Below, piece after piece: positions 5,824 to 6,192 of a stretch of 6,192 nucleotides of DNA (position 1 is the stretch's first letter; the number at the start of each line of letters is the position of its first letter). Position numbers and translations under genes: made by a program. The notes under the pieces were generated by a model that was not told the origin of the DNA, ran no database searches, and saw only the letters and a program-made list of their open reading frames with translations. The stretch is from JACPAU01 sp050732195 (GTDB lineage: Bacteria > Methylomirabilota > Methylomirabilia > Methylomirabilales > JACPAU01): contig JBOHQK010000069.1 in NCBI GenBank assembly GCA_050732195.1, positions 1 through 6,192 of the forward strand, in the 5' to 3' direction.

Positions 5824-6084
5824 ATGGCTCACAAGAAAGGGATGGGGTCCTCCCGGAACGGGCGGGACTCCCACAGCAAGCGCCTGGGGATGAAGCGCTT
5901 CGGGGGGGAGCTCGTCCCGGCGGGCGCCATCCTGGTGCGCCAGCGGGGGACCCGCTTCAAGCCGGGGGAGAACGTCGGCATCGGGCGGGACGACACCCTC
6001 TTCGCCCGCATGGCAGGGGTCGTCTCGATCACCCACCGGGGGGGACAGGGCCGCTTCGTGAATGTCACGGTCGTCACGCCCTAG
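5824..6084 (+). CDS. rpmA: 50S ribosomal protein L27
   Basis: This encodes 86 residues, typical for L27, which lies near the peptidyl transferase centre with its N-terminal tail reaching the tRNA acceptor ends. The start MAHKKGMGSSRNGRDS and the core KRFGGELVPAGAILVRQRG and GENVGIGRDDTLFA are diagnostic. ATG 5824 has GGAGG (5813-5817) 6 nt upstream, and the gene ends at TAG 6082-6084. The protein begins directly with the mature AHKKG-type sequence, without the Firmicute-type N-terminal extension that the Prp protease removes, and no prp gene lies between rplU and rpmA. In many bacteria obgE follows; nothing resembling its start is visible in the remaining 108 bp. Confidence 0.98.
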   Translation: MAHKKGMGSSRNGRDSHSKRLGMKRFGGELVPAGAILVRQRGTRFKPGENVGIGRDDTLFARMAGVVSITHRGGQGRFVNVTVVTP

Positions 6085-6090
6085 CGTGAC
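6073..6090 (+). other. stem-loop enclosing the rpmA stop codon
   Basis: GTCACG (6073-6078) pairs with CGTGAC (6085-6090), leaving a 6-nt loop that contains TAG 6082-6084. GTCACG also occurs just upstream at 6064-6069, giving an alternative left arm. No T-tract follows. It resembles the other stop-proximal hairpins of the window and may be a 3'-end stability element. Confidence 0.4.
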
Positions 6091-6108
6091 CCCAACGAGT
6101 TGTACCTC

Positions 6109-6192
6109 ATGCTCACACGATGGGGGGGTGCCGGGCCAAATGACGAGCATCACGAGGCCCGAGGGAGGAGGCGGCCGGAGGCGTACGCCGTT
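6109..6192. other. GA-rich non-coding segment, possible structured or dispersed repeat (truncated)
   Basis: No recognisable gene lies here. ATGCTC (6109-6114) is complementary to GAGCAT (6145-6150), and GGGCC (6133-6137) to GGCCC (6156-6160). Five GAGG tetramers crowd into 6154-6181, and GGCGTACGCC (6180-6189) is a perfect 10-bp palindrome. The composition differs from both the coding regions and the short hairpins upstream. I have an unverified impression of a dispersed intergenic palindromic element from GC-rich uncultured bacteria, starting near TGCCGGGCCAAATG (6129-6142), but the window ends before a second arm could be seen. Confidence 0.35.

Noticed and set aside
4651..6153. A 500-codon minus-strand frame spanning rng, rplU and rpmA
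   Set aside because: It runs antisense across three conserved genes and their regulatory gaps, and the product has no domain pattern; a GC-bias shadow.
6109..6192. Frames open to the window end from ATG 6109 and ATG 6140
   Set aside because: Neither has a ribosome binding site or a recognisable start such as that of ObgE, and the composition is GA-rich and repeat-like.

Overview
The window is very GC-rich, with coding sequence that strongly prefers G or C at third codon positions. The gene order and protein types fit a GC-rich, Gram-negative-type bacterium. A Methylomirabilota/Rokubacteria (NC10-like) or deltaproteobacterial-grade organism is my best guess, but it rests on general resemblance and is low confidence. 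The right two thirds is a conserved housekeeping cluster rather than mobile or accessory DNA. I see no tRNA, rRNA, CRISPR array, transposase or integrase.

Layout. (1) Bases 1-237: the C-terminal end of a SUMF1/FGE-sulfatase-fold protein on the + strand, whose start lies outside the window. (2) Bases 251-805, - strand: a small exported DUF4382 protein, convergent with the first gene and only 13 bp from it. (3) Bases 806-969: a divergent intergenic region with a plausible + strand promoter. (4) Bases 970-3690: a large fused radical SAM protein, TIGR03960-type B12-binding-like/radical SAM joined to a TIGR03936/DUF2344 domain. (5) Bases 3742-5283: RNase E/G (rng) with all catalytic, zinc-link and 5'-sensor residues. 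(6) Bases 5284-5475: a 192-bp gap holding a hairpin at the rng stop, a near-consensus sigma-70 promoter and a structured leader. (7) Bases 5476-5790 and 5824-6084: rplU (L21) and rpmA (L27). (8) Bases 6085-6192: non-coding, GA-rich and possibly a structured or repeated element cut by the window edge.

The genes from 970 to 6084 form the widely conserved block radical SAM - DUF2344 - rng - rplU - rpmA, which links an orphan radical SAM enzyme to RNA processing and 50S ribosome assembly. L27 has no N-terminal extension and no Prp protease gene lies between rplU and rpmA, which is internally consistent.

The most interesting signal is regulatory. The rplU leader (about 5385-5475) holds an 11-bp hairpin whose 3' arm is also perfectly complementary, over 8 nt, to the rplU Shine-Dalgarno region, with a GNRA-capped hairpin between them. 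That is the layout of a two-state translational switch, plausibly an L21-responsive leader. Hairpins also sit at or beside the stop codons of all four genes of the block, and an isolated AU-rich patch covers the RNase E/G active-site codons.
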